DNA from: Pseudomonas nitroreducens TX1
GTDB taxonomy: Bacteria; Pseudomonadota; Gammaproteobacteria; Pseudomonadales; Pseudomonadaceae
Direction: 5' to 3'
Assembly (NCBI RefSeq): GCF_000313755.1
Contig: NZ_AMZB01000121.1
Location: 1-64,000 of the forward strand
DNA length: 64,000 bases
Below the pieces are notes generated by a model. The model was not told the origin of the DNA. It did no database searches and saw only the letters and a list, made by a program, of their open reading frames with translations. Shown here piece after piece: positions 35,756 through 44,419 of the stretch. Positions within the stretch are counted from its first letter, which is position 1; the number at the start of each line of letters is the position of its first letter. Both the position numbers and the translations under genes were made by a program.

Positions 35756-35832
35756 CCTGGCCTATGGGTTTGGTTGGAAAATCTTTTTTAAAACCCGCAT
35801 CGTGACCTCGTGTTCAAAACGTCGAGATCGTC

Positions 35833-37323
35833 ATGTCTGCTACAACTCCGAAGGTCAAAGCCTCCTCCGGGATCGTTGCTCTGGTTGTCATGCTTGCCGT
35901 GGTGATTCTGGGGTACTCGATCTACCTCGAATCCTCACATAAGGCCCTCGATTTCCAGGCTGAGGCGCTCTCGCCACACCTGTTCATGTTTAAGCCTCAT
36001 GTGGTCATTCAGATCATCGGCGCCGGCGGCTTCAAGGGCACCTTGGTTGCCGTTCTCGTTGAGGTCCTTCACTGCATCTTTGCTGCTGCAATGGCCTACT
36101 CCATCGCCCGGCTCGTTGGTGCTCAATACTTCAGGCCCAGGAACGTAGCTCCTGCAGAGGAGAAACTTCAGGACCCCAACGAGTACGAGTGCGCCATCCC
36201 AGGCTCAAGCATGATGATCCTGCTTCGGGGCAACAAAGATCCTCGCACCGGGGAAGAGATTGAGGGTGTGACTGATACCGACCCCTACAATCAACGCTTC
36301 TTCCGTTGCAACCGAAAAAGCGTTGCTCTGAGCCGCCCTCCGACCACCCCCATTGAACACCTTGAGTTGGCAGTTCACGAGCTCCTTGCAGCGCATGCCA
36401 CGGTGCCTGCAAGCGTCGGTGCTCATCACGCGGATGCCACGCTGCGCGAACATTCAATGGCGATCGCGAAAGAGGTCCGCTCCTACATGAAGCGCCAGCA
36501 AGTTCAGGAGCCACTGGCATACTTGGCTGGGCTTGCCCACGACCTGGACAAACTGCTGGCCTACACCGAGAAGTCCCCCGGTAAGTGGGCGAAGAACAAA
36601 GATGCGACGCACCACAACACGTACAGCGCCTACATCGTCAGGCAGCTCCCTGAGTTCATGAACCTCTCCCCTGAGGATCAGAACGTCCTGACTCTCGCCC
36701 TACGGTACTACCATCACCCAGCCATGTTGCCGGTCCACTCTGGGCCCCGCGTTGAGAAGCTGATCCAGGCTCTTCGTATGGCAGACGGGTTCGTGATCCG
36801 AGCCGAGAAGCAAGACGGAATTCGCGCTGCGAAAGAGAGCAACCAGACGGATGAGCTTATTCGGGAGGCTCTGTTGAAGCTCTTGAATGAGGCAAACATC
36901 AACAACTTCCGTGAGACCGGGAATGCTGAGGGTTGGACCAAGGATGCGATGGAGTTCGTCATCATCCCGATGTCTGGAATTCTCGAGGCCATCGGCGCTC
37001 ACCTTCCTGTCGAACTCAGCCGGCAACTGCAGATGGGGGTGGACACCCGCACCTTCACTCACCCGGCGATTCCTCTGATGCTGGAAACCCTTGAGGGTAT
37101 GAGGCTGCTGATCCATAGCTACAACCAGCATGACAGCGCATCCGGGCTTTTTGACGTAAAGATTGGGGTGGTGAACTTCAATGCCTGCGTACTTCTCGAC
37201 AAGGAGAAGATCCAGGAATTGGTGCCTGGCCTCGTCGAACGCTGGGGGATGTCGACCTACAAGATCCACATCCGGCGGCCGACCAGAGATGGTGCGGCAG
37301 AAACAGAATCGGGCGGTGAGTAA
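35833..37323 (+). CDS. membrane-anchored TraI_2/HD-domain protein (MobH relaxase-like)
   Basis: 496 residues. Two membrane helices (about residues 13-31 and 70-92) precede a cytoplasmic domain. It has PASVGAHHADATLREHS near 192-208 and AGLAHDLDK near 232-240, the His and His-Asp metal ligands of the helical HD domain seen in TraI_2/MobH relaxases, with further HH pairs downstream. Canonical MobH proteins are larger and not membrane-anchored, so this may be a transfer accessory or a nucleotide-cleaving HD hydrolase. GAG ribosome binding site before ATG. Divergent from the pilus operon. Confidence 0.62.
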   Translation: MSATTPKVKASSGIVALVVMLAVVILGYSIYLESSHKALDFQAEALSPHLFMFKPHVVIQIIGAGGFKGTLVAVLVEVLHCIFAAAMAYSIARLVGAQYFRPRNVAPAEEKLQDPNEYECAIPGSSMMILLRGNKDPRTGEEIEGVTDTDPYNQRFFRCNRKSVALSRPPTTPIEHLELAVHELLAAHATVPASVGAHHADATLREHSMAIAKEVRSYMKRQQVQEPLAYLAGLAHDLDKLLAYTEKSPGKWAKNKDATHHNTYSAYIVRQLPEFMNLSPEDQNVLTLALRYYHHPAMLPVHSGPRVEKLIQALRMADGFVIRAEKQDGIRAAKESNQTDELIREALLKLLNEANINNFRETGNAEGWTKDAMEFVIIPMSGILEAIGAHLPVELSRQLQMGVDTRTFTHPAIPLMLETLEGMRLLIHSYNQHDSASGLFDVKIGVVNFNACVLLDKEKIQELVPGLVERWGMSTYKIHIRRPTRDGAAETESGGE

Positions 37324-37331
37324 CCGCCCGA

Positions 37332-37345
37332 TTTAGCATGCGAAA
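37332..37345. promoter_or_regulatory. 14-bp palindrome TTTAGCATGCGAAA (site 1)
   Basis: Lies in the gap between the convergent HD-protein and lipoprotein genes, 9 nt after the HD stop. Matches TTTMGCATGCKAAA; flanks extend the symmetry to GATTT...AAATC. Confidence 0.7.
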
Positions 37346-37364
37346 TCTGGCTTGAAAAGCCGCC

Positions 37365-37838
37365 TTACTCCGTGCCGAGTATTCGCAGAGCGGCCTCGGT
37401 ACGGATAGTCCTCTCAGCGCGGTCTTCATTCCCGATCTTGTTCCAGCAGGCGTACGCTTCCGGGAAGTGAGATTGCCGTTCCGCGAGCCGACACATGGTG
37501 ATCTGGTATTCATCACCGCTCAGATACGCCTTCGCAAACTGAGCAAGTGTCTGGTCCCGACCCGTCTCCCAAAGCAGAGACACCACCGTGTCGATCGCCA
37601 TCTTGCGACTCTTCCCGTTCATCCCCAATTGCTGGATTTTGAGGTCCCCTTCCGGGGTCCGGTACACGAACTTCGACAGGAGCTTCTCAGCGTCTTGGAA
37701 CTGCCCTCGTTGAATTGCCTGTTGAGCCCCTACGATTAGGCTTCGATCCTGCAGATCGGTCTCGGTGACTGGGAGCAACGATCTGCCCCCAGAGCACCCC
37801 GCCAACACCAGGCAGGCGGCAAGCGCGAGAGTCCTCAT
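37365..37838 (-). CDS. lipoprotein of unknown function next to the HerA-like ATPase
   Basis: 157 residues with a signal peptide ending in the lipobox Leu-Ala-Gly-Cys. The mature part is helical with TPR-like spacing (AIQRGQFQDAEKLLSKF and RLAERQSHFPEAYACW). It starts 2 nt after the stop of the ATPase gene, so they are co-transcribed. Possibly a component of a transfer or secretion complex (inference). Confidence 0.7.
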   Translation of the reverse strand: MRTLALAACLVLAGCSGGRSLLPVTETDLQDRSLIVGAQQAIQRGQFQDAEKLLSKFVYRTPEGDLKIQQLGMNGKSRKMAIDTVVSLLWETGRDQTLAQFAKAYLSGDEYQITMCRLAERQSHFPEAYACWNKIGNEDRAERTIRTEAALRILGTE

Positions 37839-37840
37839 CG

Positions 37841-39238
37841 CTACTCCTTGAAGTGGGTGACAAGCGTGAATGCATCGCCGGCACTGAAGAGCACGTTGTG
37901 TCGGTTCTGCAGCTGCCTCAGGAGCGAGGGTTTGACGCCGAACATGCGGCTGACTTCGCCGTATGTGGTTTCGGGAGTCTTCAACAGGAAGTAGGTGGCC
38001 ACGTTCTTCAAAAGGTCAGGAGTTACCTGATCAGGCTGCTGCACACCTGCCCACACCCCTACACCGTAACCACGGCCTTCCGTTGCGATCCGGTTTACTG
38101 GGCTGAGCGGTGAGGAGGATATCTGTTTGACGTGTTTGCCTTCGTCCGCGATCAGGATGTGGCTGGGGTACTCAGGGTTGTAGAGGCCGGTACGGCGGGT
38201 ATCCATCACCCCCATAGCGAATACCCGGCTGGCAACAATCCGCATGATGATCTGCTGATGCTCGGATGAGATGTCGGTGATCACGTATCGGTTGATCTTG
38301 CCCGCGGCCGATCTCGCTGGATTACCCGTGAACAAGCGAGACTTCACCATCCCCTGGATGATGCTACGGAGACCGAAGAGCGAGTCCTTCGACCAGAACT
38401 CCCAGAAGGTCCCATTCCCAGTAGCCTTGTTCTGCAAGGCTTCGAAGTTCAGGTGCTTTACCGCGTACTCATGGAGCTTGTCTTCAAGGTCTTGGCGGAT
38501 GTCGAGCACCTTCTGCTGAATAACCGTCAGATCGTCTCCCTCGGCTTTCATCTTGAAGATGGCTTTCTCAGCTTTCGATTTCGCCTGGCCGTATGCCTTC
38601 ATGATGTCCGAGACGGAACCCGAGTCCATGCTGGCAGAGATCGAGTTGAAGACCAGGTCAATCTCGTCCAGTACCTGGTCAAGAGTCGGTGAGGTGCGGG
38701 CCCAGGAGTCCATGTCATCCTGGGAAATGCCAGCCTTCCTGTACACCTCGGTGAGGATCTCTTCGAGGTAGTCCAATTGCCGCTTACCGGTGTTGGGAGC
38801 AAACACCTTCACCAGTTGCTTCATTCCTTCGATGGTCATGAGGACCCCACCACCTTCTTTGGTCCGAGGAACCTGCAAGGGGTTGAGGGAGCCACCACCT
38901 TCGAAGTAGTCGAAGGTGATGTCATTGAAGTCCTCGGGCCTTACCAAGTGACTGAGGCCGGCTTTCTCGAAGCTCTCGTAAGAAAAGTCGCCCTTGATGT
39001 CCAGGACGTGGAAGGTCATTCCCCGCTCATAGACCCTCGCAAGCAGGTTCTGAATGGTGTGGGACTTACCCGCGCCACTCGCGCCCTCGAACAGGACGTT
39101 GAAGTTGCTGGACTTCGCGACGGTCCAGTCGACGTTTTGACCTTTGCTGTCAGCCCCGATTCGGATTGGATCGTAATGTGAGAGGGAGCCAACTGCCCGG
39201 CTCAACGCTGTAGGGGTGGATGGTGCAGCTTGATACAT
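37841..39238 (-). CDS. HerA/VirB4-like P-loop ATPase
   Basis: 465 residues. Walker A GASGAGKSHT near residue 54, KGDFSYESF after the second strand, Walker B SHILIADEGKH near residue 364, and a C-terminal arginine-finger-like GVWAGVQQPDQV segment place it in the HerA/FtsK superfamily near VirB4/TraC or DNA-pumping helicases. There is no membrane segment, which argues against a TraD-type coupling protein. With the HD/TraI_2-like gene it could form a DNA transfer module. The start overlaps the end of the SprT-like gene by 37 nt. Confidence 0.78.
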   Translation of the reverse strand: MYQAAPSTPTALSRAVGSLSHYDPIRIGADSKGQNVDWTVAKSSNFNVLFEGASGAGKSHTIQNLLARVYERGMTFHVLDIKGDFSYESFEKAGLSHLVRPEDFNDITFDYFEGGGSLNPLQVPRTKEGGGVLMTIEGMKQLVKVFAPNTGKRQLDYLEEILTEVYRKAGISQDDMDSWARTSPTLDQVLDEIDLVFNSISASMDSGSVSDIMKAYGQAKSKAEKAIFKMKAEGDDLTVIQQKVLDIRQDLEDKLHEYAVKHLNFEALQNKATGNGTFWEFWSKDSLFGLRSIIQGMVKSRLFTGNPARSAAGKINRYVITDISSEHQQIIMRIVASRVFAMGVMDTRRTGLYNPEYPSHILIADEGKHVKQISSSPLSPVNRIATEGRGYGVGVWAGVQQPDQVTPDLLKNVATYFLLKTPETTYGEVSRMFGVKPSLLRQLQNRHNVLFSAGDAFTLVTHFKE

Positions 39239-39891
39239 TTGATCCCCTCAAGGAATTTCAGATCCGCAGCTATCCGCTCAGGAAGCTCGGAGCCTGGAGT
39301 AAGGCGGTGGTAAGGAAACTTGCAAGAGGTGCACTCAAGCTCCTCATCTCGGAGTTTTTGCGCACTGCCCGTGGTGTCAGCGATGACTGCGATACCATCT
39401 TCTCCACCACATTCGCACTCGACCGCCAGGCCACCCTTGCTAAGCTTGACCGGCCTCTCGTCGAAGTTGCCTTTCACCTTTGCCGACGGGGTTGCGTCAG
39501 GGGCCAATGTGAACAGCCACTCCTGCCAGTCCTCATCGTGTGCTTTCGCTATCTCCTCATCTTTCTGCTTGGCATCCAGGGCATGAAGGATGTGCGCAAG
39601 CTCATGGGGTACCGCCTCGTTGACGATGGTCTCCATGTCCTGGTGTAGATAGAGGGGCTGGATGCGCAGTACAGCGATGCCGTGGGCTTCGCCGCTGATC
39701 ATCATCAAGTCGGTAGTGGATGAAGTGGGGTCCGTGATCGAGGGGTCGAACCGGAGATCAAGCCAGACACGCTCCGCAGGGAAGTCGACACTAGCTAGCA
39801 GCCGATTTACCTCCTTTGCGACGTAGAGCTCGCGGGGGTACTCGGCGTTGTGCTGCTTGATACGTGTGAAGTTGGGGGTATGGGCACTCAT
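39202..39891 (-). CDS. SprT-like zinc metalloprotease
   Basis: 229 residues. The zinc-peptidase motif HELAHILHA (HExxH) lies near residue 96, and the C-terminal part has a zinc ribbon formed by CECGG and CTSC. This is the SprT/SPRTN layout; such proteases clear proteins crosslinked to DNA. The ATG is only 5 nt after the CACTATT of the promoter-like motif, so the mRNA may be leaderless. The next gene overlaps it by 37 nt. Confidence 0.78.
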   Translation of the reverse strand: MSAHTPNFTRIKQHNAEYPRELYVAKEVNRLLASVDFPAERVWLDLRFDPSITDPTSSTTDLMMISGEAHGIAVLRIQPLYLHQDMETIVNEAVPHELAHILHALDAKQKDEEIAKAHDEDWQEWLFTLAPDATPSAKVKGNFDERPVKLSKGGLAVECECGGEDGIAVIADTTGSAQKLRDEELECTSCKFPYHRLTPGSELPERIAADLKFLEGIKCIKLHHPPLQR

Positions 39892-39920
39892 ACCCCAATA
39901 GTGGTTGTGGAGTGCCCTTT
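39891..39920 (-). promoter_or_regulatory. GCAC-N8-CACTATT promoter-like motif before the SprT-like gene
   Basis: On the minus strand GCAC (39915-39912), 8 nt, CACTATT (39903-39897), then GGGGT and the ATG. If CACTATT is a -10 element, transcription would start at or inside the start codon. Confidence 0.55.
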
Positions 39921-39943
39921 TCGGCCTGGTTGGCCAATGCTGC

Positions 39944-40843
39944 TCAGGAACGATTGTAGGTCGAGGCTATCCGGTCCCAACCAGAGAAATCGCCGGCATT
40001 CCCCTCGCGGATAAGCGTGTCCATCACTTCGATGCTGGCGGTGTCCTGGATGAACTCGATGACATCTCGTGATCCCTTCCAACGGCGGACCCCCACCGCA
40101 AAAATAGCTATGCGGCATCGCTCCAGAGCGGACGGGTCTTCATCATCGAGCCCCCTCTTAGGTGAAGGCTGATACGGCGCCTGGTGGGCGATGGGCGGTT
40201 TAGCATGCGAAATCGGGCTGTCCGGTGGTGAGCACGGCGCCGACGCAGGATGCTTGCTCAGCAGACCTTGTATGGCCACGTCAGAGAAGGTTGGATAGAG
40301 CAACTTGATCAGGCCCAGGCAGTAGAACTGGAGATGAAGTACATCGTCCTCTGACAGCCCTACTCTGATGTCCACCGGATCGGTTCCATCCTGACCGCAC
40401 TCCAAGGCGCTGATCATCTTTCTGAACTGCCCGTCCAATAGCGTGAAGCCCTTGAGGGTTTTGGGGGCTGAGCCTGCCCGGACGACCTCATAGTCACAGC
40501 GTGGTTGCTCGTCTGAGAGCCACCTGTATAGCTCCCGTACAGCACCTGGCCCGAGGTTCAGGCTCAGCTTCTCAGGGTCGTCGTTGAGGAGGTACTTCCC
40601 ACTATTCTTGTGCGTGAAGGTCAGACGTAGTGCCGAGTGGACTGCGGTGCATACGCCGGCGCTATTCACGTCATTGCGCACGTAAATCGCGCAGTTCAAA
40701 CCGTTGTTGCTAAACACCTGGTGTGCCGCCAGGTACTTCCCTTTGGCAGGCATATCCGGATTGGCTGGAGTGAAGCGAAATTCCCTGCCTGATCTCTTGG
40801 GTACCAGGTGCTCCGCGTGGATGCCCTTGAAGTCGATCAGCAT
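39944..40843 (-). CDS. conserved-looking protein of unknown function with a Pro-rich linker
   Basis: 299 residues. An N-terminal domain of about 200 residues, a Pro/Ser/Ala linker (residues 205-235), and a C-terminal domain of about 65 residues. The linker encodes Ser-His-Ala-Lys-Pro exactly where a 14-bp backbone palindrome lies at 40199, as also happens in parB. The ATG has a GAGG site. No family recognised. Confidence 0.65.
   Translation of the reverse strand: MLIDFKGIHAEHLVPKRSGREFRFTPANPDMPAKGKYLAAHQVFSNNGLNCAIYVRNDVNSAGVCTAVHSALRLTFTHKNSGKYLLNDDPEKLSLNLGPGAVRELYRWLSDEQPRCDYEVVRAGSAPKTLKGFTLLDGQFRKMISALECGQDGTDPVDIRVGLSEDDVLHLQFYCLGLIKLLYPTFSDVAIQGLLSKHPASAPCSPPDSPISHAKPPIAHQAPYQPSPKRGLDDEDPSALERCRIAIFAVGVRRWKGSRDVIEFIQDTASIEVMDTLIREGNAGDFSGWDRIASTYNRS
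40199..40212. promoter_or_regulatory. 14-bp palindrome TTTAGCATGCGAAA (site 2, intragenic)
   Basis: Inside the linker codons of the 299-residue protein. Same sequence and encoded Ser-His-Ala-Lys-Pro as site 5 within parB. Confidence 0.7.
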
Positions 40844-41041
40844 GGTCTGCGACCTCTGAGAATCTGTCTGAAAATTTGGTAGGCGAGCGGAAGCCCTCCG
40901 CGGGTGCCTGTGGCACGCAGAGTCGTTTGAAATTGAGGGTGGACTTGGCTTGGTTCAGACATGACAGGGCTTCTTGAGTCGATGCCCTAGAGATTACCGG
41001 GAGACGCGATGCCTTCCAGTCAAACTTGCAGGGAGAGCGCC

Positions 41042-41066
41042 AGGGGGCTGCAGAGCAACCCCCTTC
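41042..41066 (-). terminator. terminator-like hairpin after the 124-residue gene
   Basis: AAGGGGG-TTGCTCTGCAG-CCCCCT on the minus strand, starting about 53 nt after the stop at 41119. No U tract. The 275-bp gap up to 40843 holds no supported gene. Confidence 0.45.
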
Positions 41067-41118
41067 AGCGTGACCAGGTTCACGCGCGTCCCTTATCCGA
41101 GTTGCGCTGCCGCGGCAG

Positions 41119-41493
41119 TTACCGCAGCAGCTGAACATTGGAGTCGAAGTCCCACAGTGAAGTGAGTACGTCGATCTTCTGGACGCCGCCCATGAAGGCT
41201 TCGAAAAAGGTGTCATCGGCGAAGAGAACCAGCACGTGGTTCCCCGGGTTTGCCATCTCATCCATAGGACTGAATGCGTAGTAGCCCATGCCAGGGAACT
41301 GCTGCTGCAGCTTCTGATTCCAGCCCTCGATGTGATCGCGAACGAGTTCAAGCGGCATGGAGTCTGGAAACATCAGCTTCGGCGCAGTATGGCGGGCTAC
41401 GTTGCCCTCAACCCCTCGGGGGAAATGACTCTCGAGAGTGAGACCTTTGAAGGATTTCAGCTGGTCAAAGGCTCTGTTCGATACACCGTTCAT
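41119..41493 (-). CDS. protein of unknown function (124 residues)
   Basis: A soluble protein of mixed composition with an aromatic-rich centre (PGMGYYAFSPMDEM) and an acidic C-terminal half. Preceded by a large leader hairpin. No family recognised. Position and spacing match the cassette-like layout of the 41-53 kb array. Confidence 0.6.
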   Translation of the reverse strand: MNGVSNRAFDQLKSFKGLTLESHFPRGVEGNVARHTAPKLMFPDSMPLELVRDHIEGWNQKLQQQFPGMGYYAFSPMDEMANPGNHVLVLFADDTFFEAFMGGVQKIDVLTSLWDFDSNVQLLR

Positions 41494-41519
41494 GATTCAC
41501 CTCTCGATTTCGGATTTGG

Positions 41520-41573
41520 GCGGGCGCCACCTCCAAACGCCCTCATTGAGGAGGCTTGGAGGTGACGCCCGCC
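41520..41573 (-). ncRNA. leader hairpin upstream of the 124-residue gene
   Basis: A long stem: GGCGGGCG and CCACCTCCAA pair with TTGGAGGTG and ACGCCCGCC around a 19-nt loop. It ends about 26 nt upstream of the start at 41493. Unlike the GC-repeat leaders in sequence but in the same position. Confidence 0.5.
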
Positions 41574-41595
41574 TTCCCCCGAAAGGGAAAGGCGG
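41569..41595 (-). terminator. UUCG-type hairpin after the 200-residue gene
   Basis: CCGCCTT-TCCC-TTTC-GGGGG-AAGGCGG on the minus strand, 14 nt after the stop at 41609. One of several 3' hairpins with a UUCG-like loop in this array. Confidence 0.5.
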
Positions 41596-41608
41596 TGTCA
41601 CTGCAGGC

Positions 41609-42211
41609 TTAGAACATGTTGAGCACCGCTGTAACCAGTCCTTCGACGGTTGCAGCAATGGACCAGCCGATACCGGCCATGAACAGGTACCAGCCGAGCG
41701 CGCGGGCGCTTCGACTTGATGCGTCGTGGTCGGTGTACATGTGGAAGTATTCGCGGTCACCGAGGTTGGCTTCGCCAACGATCAGGTCCACGTTTTCTTC
41801 CTTGGAGATACCCAGGGCAAGTTTGGCGTCGTAGTCGAGGGCCACCGAATCTTTCTTCAGCGGACGGCCCTGATTTGCACCCATGGCGTAGAGGATCACG
41901 AAGTGACCATTCGCCGGGTTGAACAACTTCACCAGCTTTTTACGGCCGACGATACCCGAGGGTTTGTTCTCCGATTGGATGTGCTGCCAGCCCAACCGAA
42001 CAATCGACTGCCCAACATCAGCATCAGGGAGACTGAAGACGTTGGTGAACATCACCCCATTTACCGGCGGGCGTGCAGCGAAGTGCTCCTGGATCGGGCG
42101 CGGGTCAAAGACCTTTACCAGCTTCCAGATGGCACCAGCCACAGTCAGAACTACCGAGTCGGCAAAGTGGGTGAGTTTGGATTTCAGGTTGGCTTTCAGT
42201 ACATGAGTCAT
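41609..42211 (-). CDS. protein of unknown function with C-terminal membrane segment
   Basis: 200 residues. A soluble N-terminal and central domain precedes a hydrophobic segment (ARALGWYLFMAGIGWSIAATVEGLVTAV) near the C-terminus, so it is probably tail-anchored. AGAGGAG site before the ATG. The leader contains two GC-rich hairpins around 42225-42300. No family recognised. Confidence 0.62.
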   Translation of the reverse strand: MTHVLKANLKSKLTHFADSVVLTVAGAIWKLVKVFDPRPIQEHFAARPPVNGVMFTNVFSLPDADVGQSIVRLGWQHIQSENKPSGIVGRKKLVKLFNPANGHFVILYAMGANQGRPLKKDSVALDYDAKLALGISKEENVDLIVGEANLGDREYFHMYTDHDASSRSARALGWYLFMAGIGWSIAATVEGLVTAVLNMF

Positions 42212-42309
42212 GGTCTATCTCCTCTGGGGGCCGGGCCCAGCTCGCACACACGAAGGTGGCTAAATGAATTTGCAGATCCCCGCCGGCGCTGGGGTCTGTT
42301 CACAGTGAG

Positions 42310-43077
42310 TTACTCGGTGTCGTCAAAGGCGTAGTCGTCGCTCTCCATGTCGCGCATCAGCGCTTTGGAGACCGGCTTTTCCTCCTTCGTTTTCCGCGCC
42401 GCTGCACGCTTCTCCCGCATCTGGTCCCTTCGGGTCAGGTTGCGGATCGTTTCCCCCTTGCGGGAGTTGTCGATGAAGTCGTGTTGCGTCATGACCTGCA
42501 AAAACGCCTGCAGGCATGCAAACGGATCTTCGTCCTCATCCATCATGCGCAGCCGAATCGACAGCACGTAGACAGAGTTGGAGATCAACCAGCAGCAGGG
42601 GTCGGTAAACATCGGCTCCAGTGCTTCCCTCGCAGAGGACAGCACGCAGTTCCGATTGAGCTCCCAAACCATGGAGCCCCGTTTGCCTAAAACACGCTTC
42701 CCTGTGAAGGGCTTGCCAACGCGGCGATACACGTATCCGAGCTCATCGGTTTGCCACTTGCCATCCTTGATGACAGGCGACAACCCTAGGGCCTTCTCGA
42801 GTCGCTCGATGGTGGAGTTGTCCGAACGAGTGTCAGAGGTCGTAGTTACCTCGGCCACATCATCGTCCTCGTCCAGTTCCTTCAACCCAGCCAGATAACC
42901 GGAGGTCGACCAGAGGGCCTTCCTGTCGATCACTATCTTGGTGGTTGGCTTCCGTGCTGCTTTGGGTTTCTCAACTGTGGGATTGCTGATGGCGTTGCCA
43001 AACAGATCAACCTGAGCACCCATTTCTGGTGTGCTGGTGTCGACCAGGTCGGCGTAGCCAAAGAGATTTGCTTGCAT
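42310..43077 (-). CDS. protein of unknown function, acidic tail
   Basis: 255 residues from ATG 43077, favoured over ATG 43089 because GGAG lies 6 nt before it. The N-terminal third is low-complexity, a central folded domain follows (LGYVYRRVGKPFTGKRVLGKRG), and the tail is Lys- then Asp/Glu-rich. It sits directly downstream of the DUF3150 gene and may act with it. No family recognised. Confidence 0.6.
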   Translation of the reverse strand: MQANLFGYADLVDTSTPEMGAQVDLFGNAISNPTVEKPKAARKPTTKIVIDRKALWSTSGYLAGLKELDEDDDVAEVTTTSDTRSDNSTIERLEKALGLSPVIKDGKWQTDELGYVYRRVGKPFTGKRVLGKRGSMVWELNRNCVLSSAREALEPMFTDPCCWLISNSVYVLSIRLRMMDEDEDPFACLQAFLQVMTQHDFIDNSRKGETIRNLTRRDQMREKRAAARKTKEEKPVSKALMRDMESDDYAFDDTE

Positions 43078-43097
43078 CGTGCGCTCCATAAGGGCGC

Positions 43098-43135
43098 ACC
43101 ACTCCCCTGACGGGGTGTGGTGAGCCCGTCAGGGG
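43098..43135 (-). ncRNA. leader with mutually exclusive hairpins
   Basis: Two exclusive pairings: CCCCTGACGGG (43104-43114) with CCCGTCAGGGG (43125-43135), or CACCAC (43098-43103) with GTGGTG (43117-43122). It lies 20 nt upstream of the preferred start at 43077. A switch-like leader is possible. Confidence 0.5.
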
Positions 43136-43152
43136 TGGGAGGGAGGTAGTTC

Positions 43153-44418
43153 TTAGAGGAACAGCGCGAAGTTCTGCGTCATGGAGTCTTTCGACTCTTC
43201 CTGCACAACAGGCGCGGAATCGACCTCGTCCGGGACCGAGGTTTCTTCCACTTCGTCAGTAGCCTGGGCCACCACGGCCGGAGCCAGGATGGTTTGAGCT
43301 ACAGCTGCTGCGGGAGCAGCAGTACCGGCCTGAACGGTGCTGACAGCCGAAGCTGCCGGCACAGTTGCCGCGGCCACCGGAGCGGTCGTGGCAGGCTGGT
43401 TCGAAGTTGCTTGTTGGGGTTGAACCGGGGAGGCCCCGGTGATCGCAAGAGCTTGCTGCGCGGCGTTACTTGCCGCAGGGGCGGTGGTCACCAGTACCAG
43501 TGCTTGGCCCTTCTTCAAGCGATCCCAAACAACGGTCTGGTCACGCATGGATTTCAGGCATTCGCACAGATTCTGGAACTCCACACCGGTGAGGACGCCA
43601 GTTGTCGGCACCTTGTCCAGTCCGCTTTTCAGGGCGTCATGGAGGGGCCGAATCAGCGGGTGAATGAAAGCCAGAGAATCCAGCTTCACGCACATCGCTT
43701 GAGCACGACGGACGGTGCGGGGGTTAACCTTCACCTCGCCCGAGTTGCTCCCAGCTTCCTTCGTTTCCAGGGTCTCCATAATTTCCTTGGATTCTTTGCA
43801 GACATGCTGAATGACTGCACCCAAGACCCCTTCCCGCAAAGCCACAACGCTGTCGCGCTGGGCTTCGTACAGTTCAGCATCGAACTCGCTGTCCTCCATC
43901 GTTACCGGAGTGACCACGAACGCGAATTTGAACCGTGCGGCTACCTCTTCCCAAGTCGGTTGGCGTTTACGCAGATGCTCCACCAGCAGATTTACCTGCG
44001 TCTGGTCGGCACCTTTGTTGATCGCCTTTTGGCTTTCATCGAGCAGGTGCTTGTCGCACATTGCCTGATAGCCAGGTTCATCTGCAGCGAGTTGCTGAGC
44101 CCACTCTTCCTGGATCTCTTTCAGCTGGCGAAGCTTGATAACCGCTTCGCTACGGCTCATCACGGCCCCAATGGGGCACAGGACAGAACCGTCTTGCTTC
44201 AGGATGGTCTCGCCGTTTTCACGGAGACGAGCGTAGTTACGGAGGAACTCCTTCGGAAAGATTTTCCCCGTTACCAGTTTGCGGATCTCATCGTGCAACT
44301 CTTCAACCTTGATGTTCAGCACATCGAAGTCGACCTGACGATCGGCTGCCATGGCGGAAACCAGGAGGTTGATCACTACAACTTTGTTGTCGCCTACAGC
44401 GTTGATTACTTGAGTCAT
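43153..44418 (-). CDS. DUF3150-family protein of the CobS/CobT module
   Basis: 421 residues. The N-terminal 300 residues are helical and match my recollection of DUF3150 proteins, which sit beside CobS- and CobT-like genes in phages and plasmids. The C-terminal 120 residues are an Ala/Pro/Thr-rich linker ending in an acidic segment and a short hydrophobic end (FALFL). ATG 44418 has a GAGGAAA site; an apparent N-terminal extension to 44544 is the structured leader read as protein and is rejected. Confidence 0.72.
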   Translation of the reverse strand: MTQVINAVGDNKVVVINLLVSAMAADRQVDFDVLNIKVEELHDEIRKLVTGKIFPKEFLRNYARLRENGETILKQDGSVLCPIGAVMSRSEAVIKLRQLKEIQEEWAQQLAADEPGYQAMCDKHLLDESQKAINKGADQTQVNLLVEHLRKRQPTWEEVAARFKFAFVVTPVTMEDSEFDAELYEAQRDSVVALREGVLGAVIQHVCKESKEIMETLETKEAGSNSGEVKVNPRTVRRAQAMCVKLDSLAFIHPLIRPLHDALKSGLDKVPTTGVLTGVEFQNLCECLKSMRDQTVVWDRLKKGQALVLVTTAPAASNAAQQALAITGASPVQPQQATSNQPATTAPVAAATVPAASAVSTVQAGTAAPAAAVAQTILAPAVVAQATDEVEETSVPDEVDSAPVVQEESKDSMTQNFALFL

Positions 44419-44419
44419 G

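Noticed and set aside
40600-40607. Additional CACTATT promoter motif
   Set aside because: Lies inside a coding region without GCAC at the 8-nt spacing.
40845-40975. 43-codon minus-strand frame before the 299-residue gene
   Set aside because: Weak ribosome binding site and no recognisable features; overlaps the next start region, so not supported.
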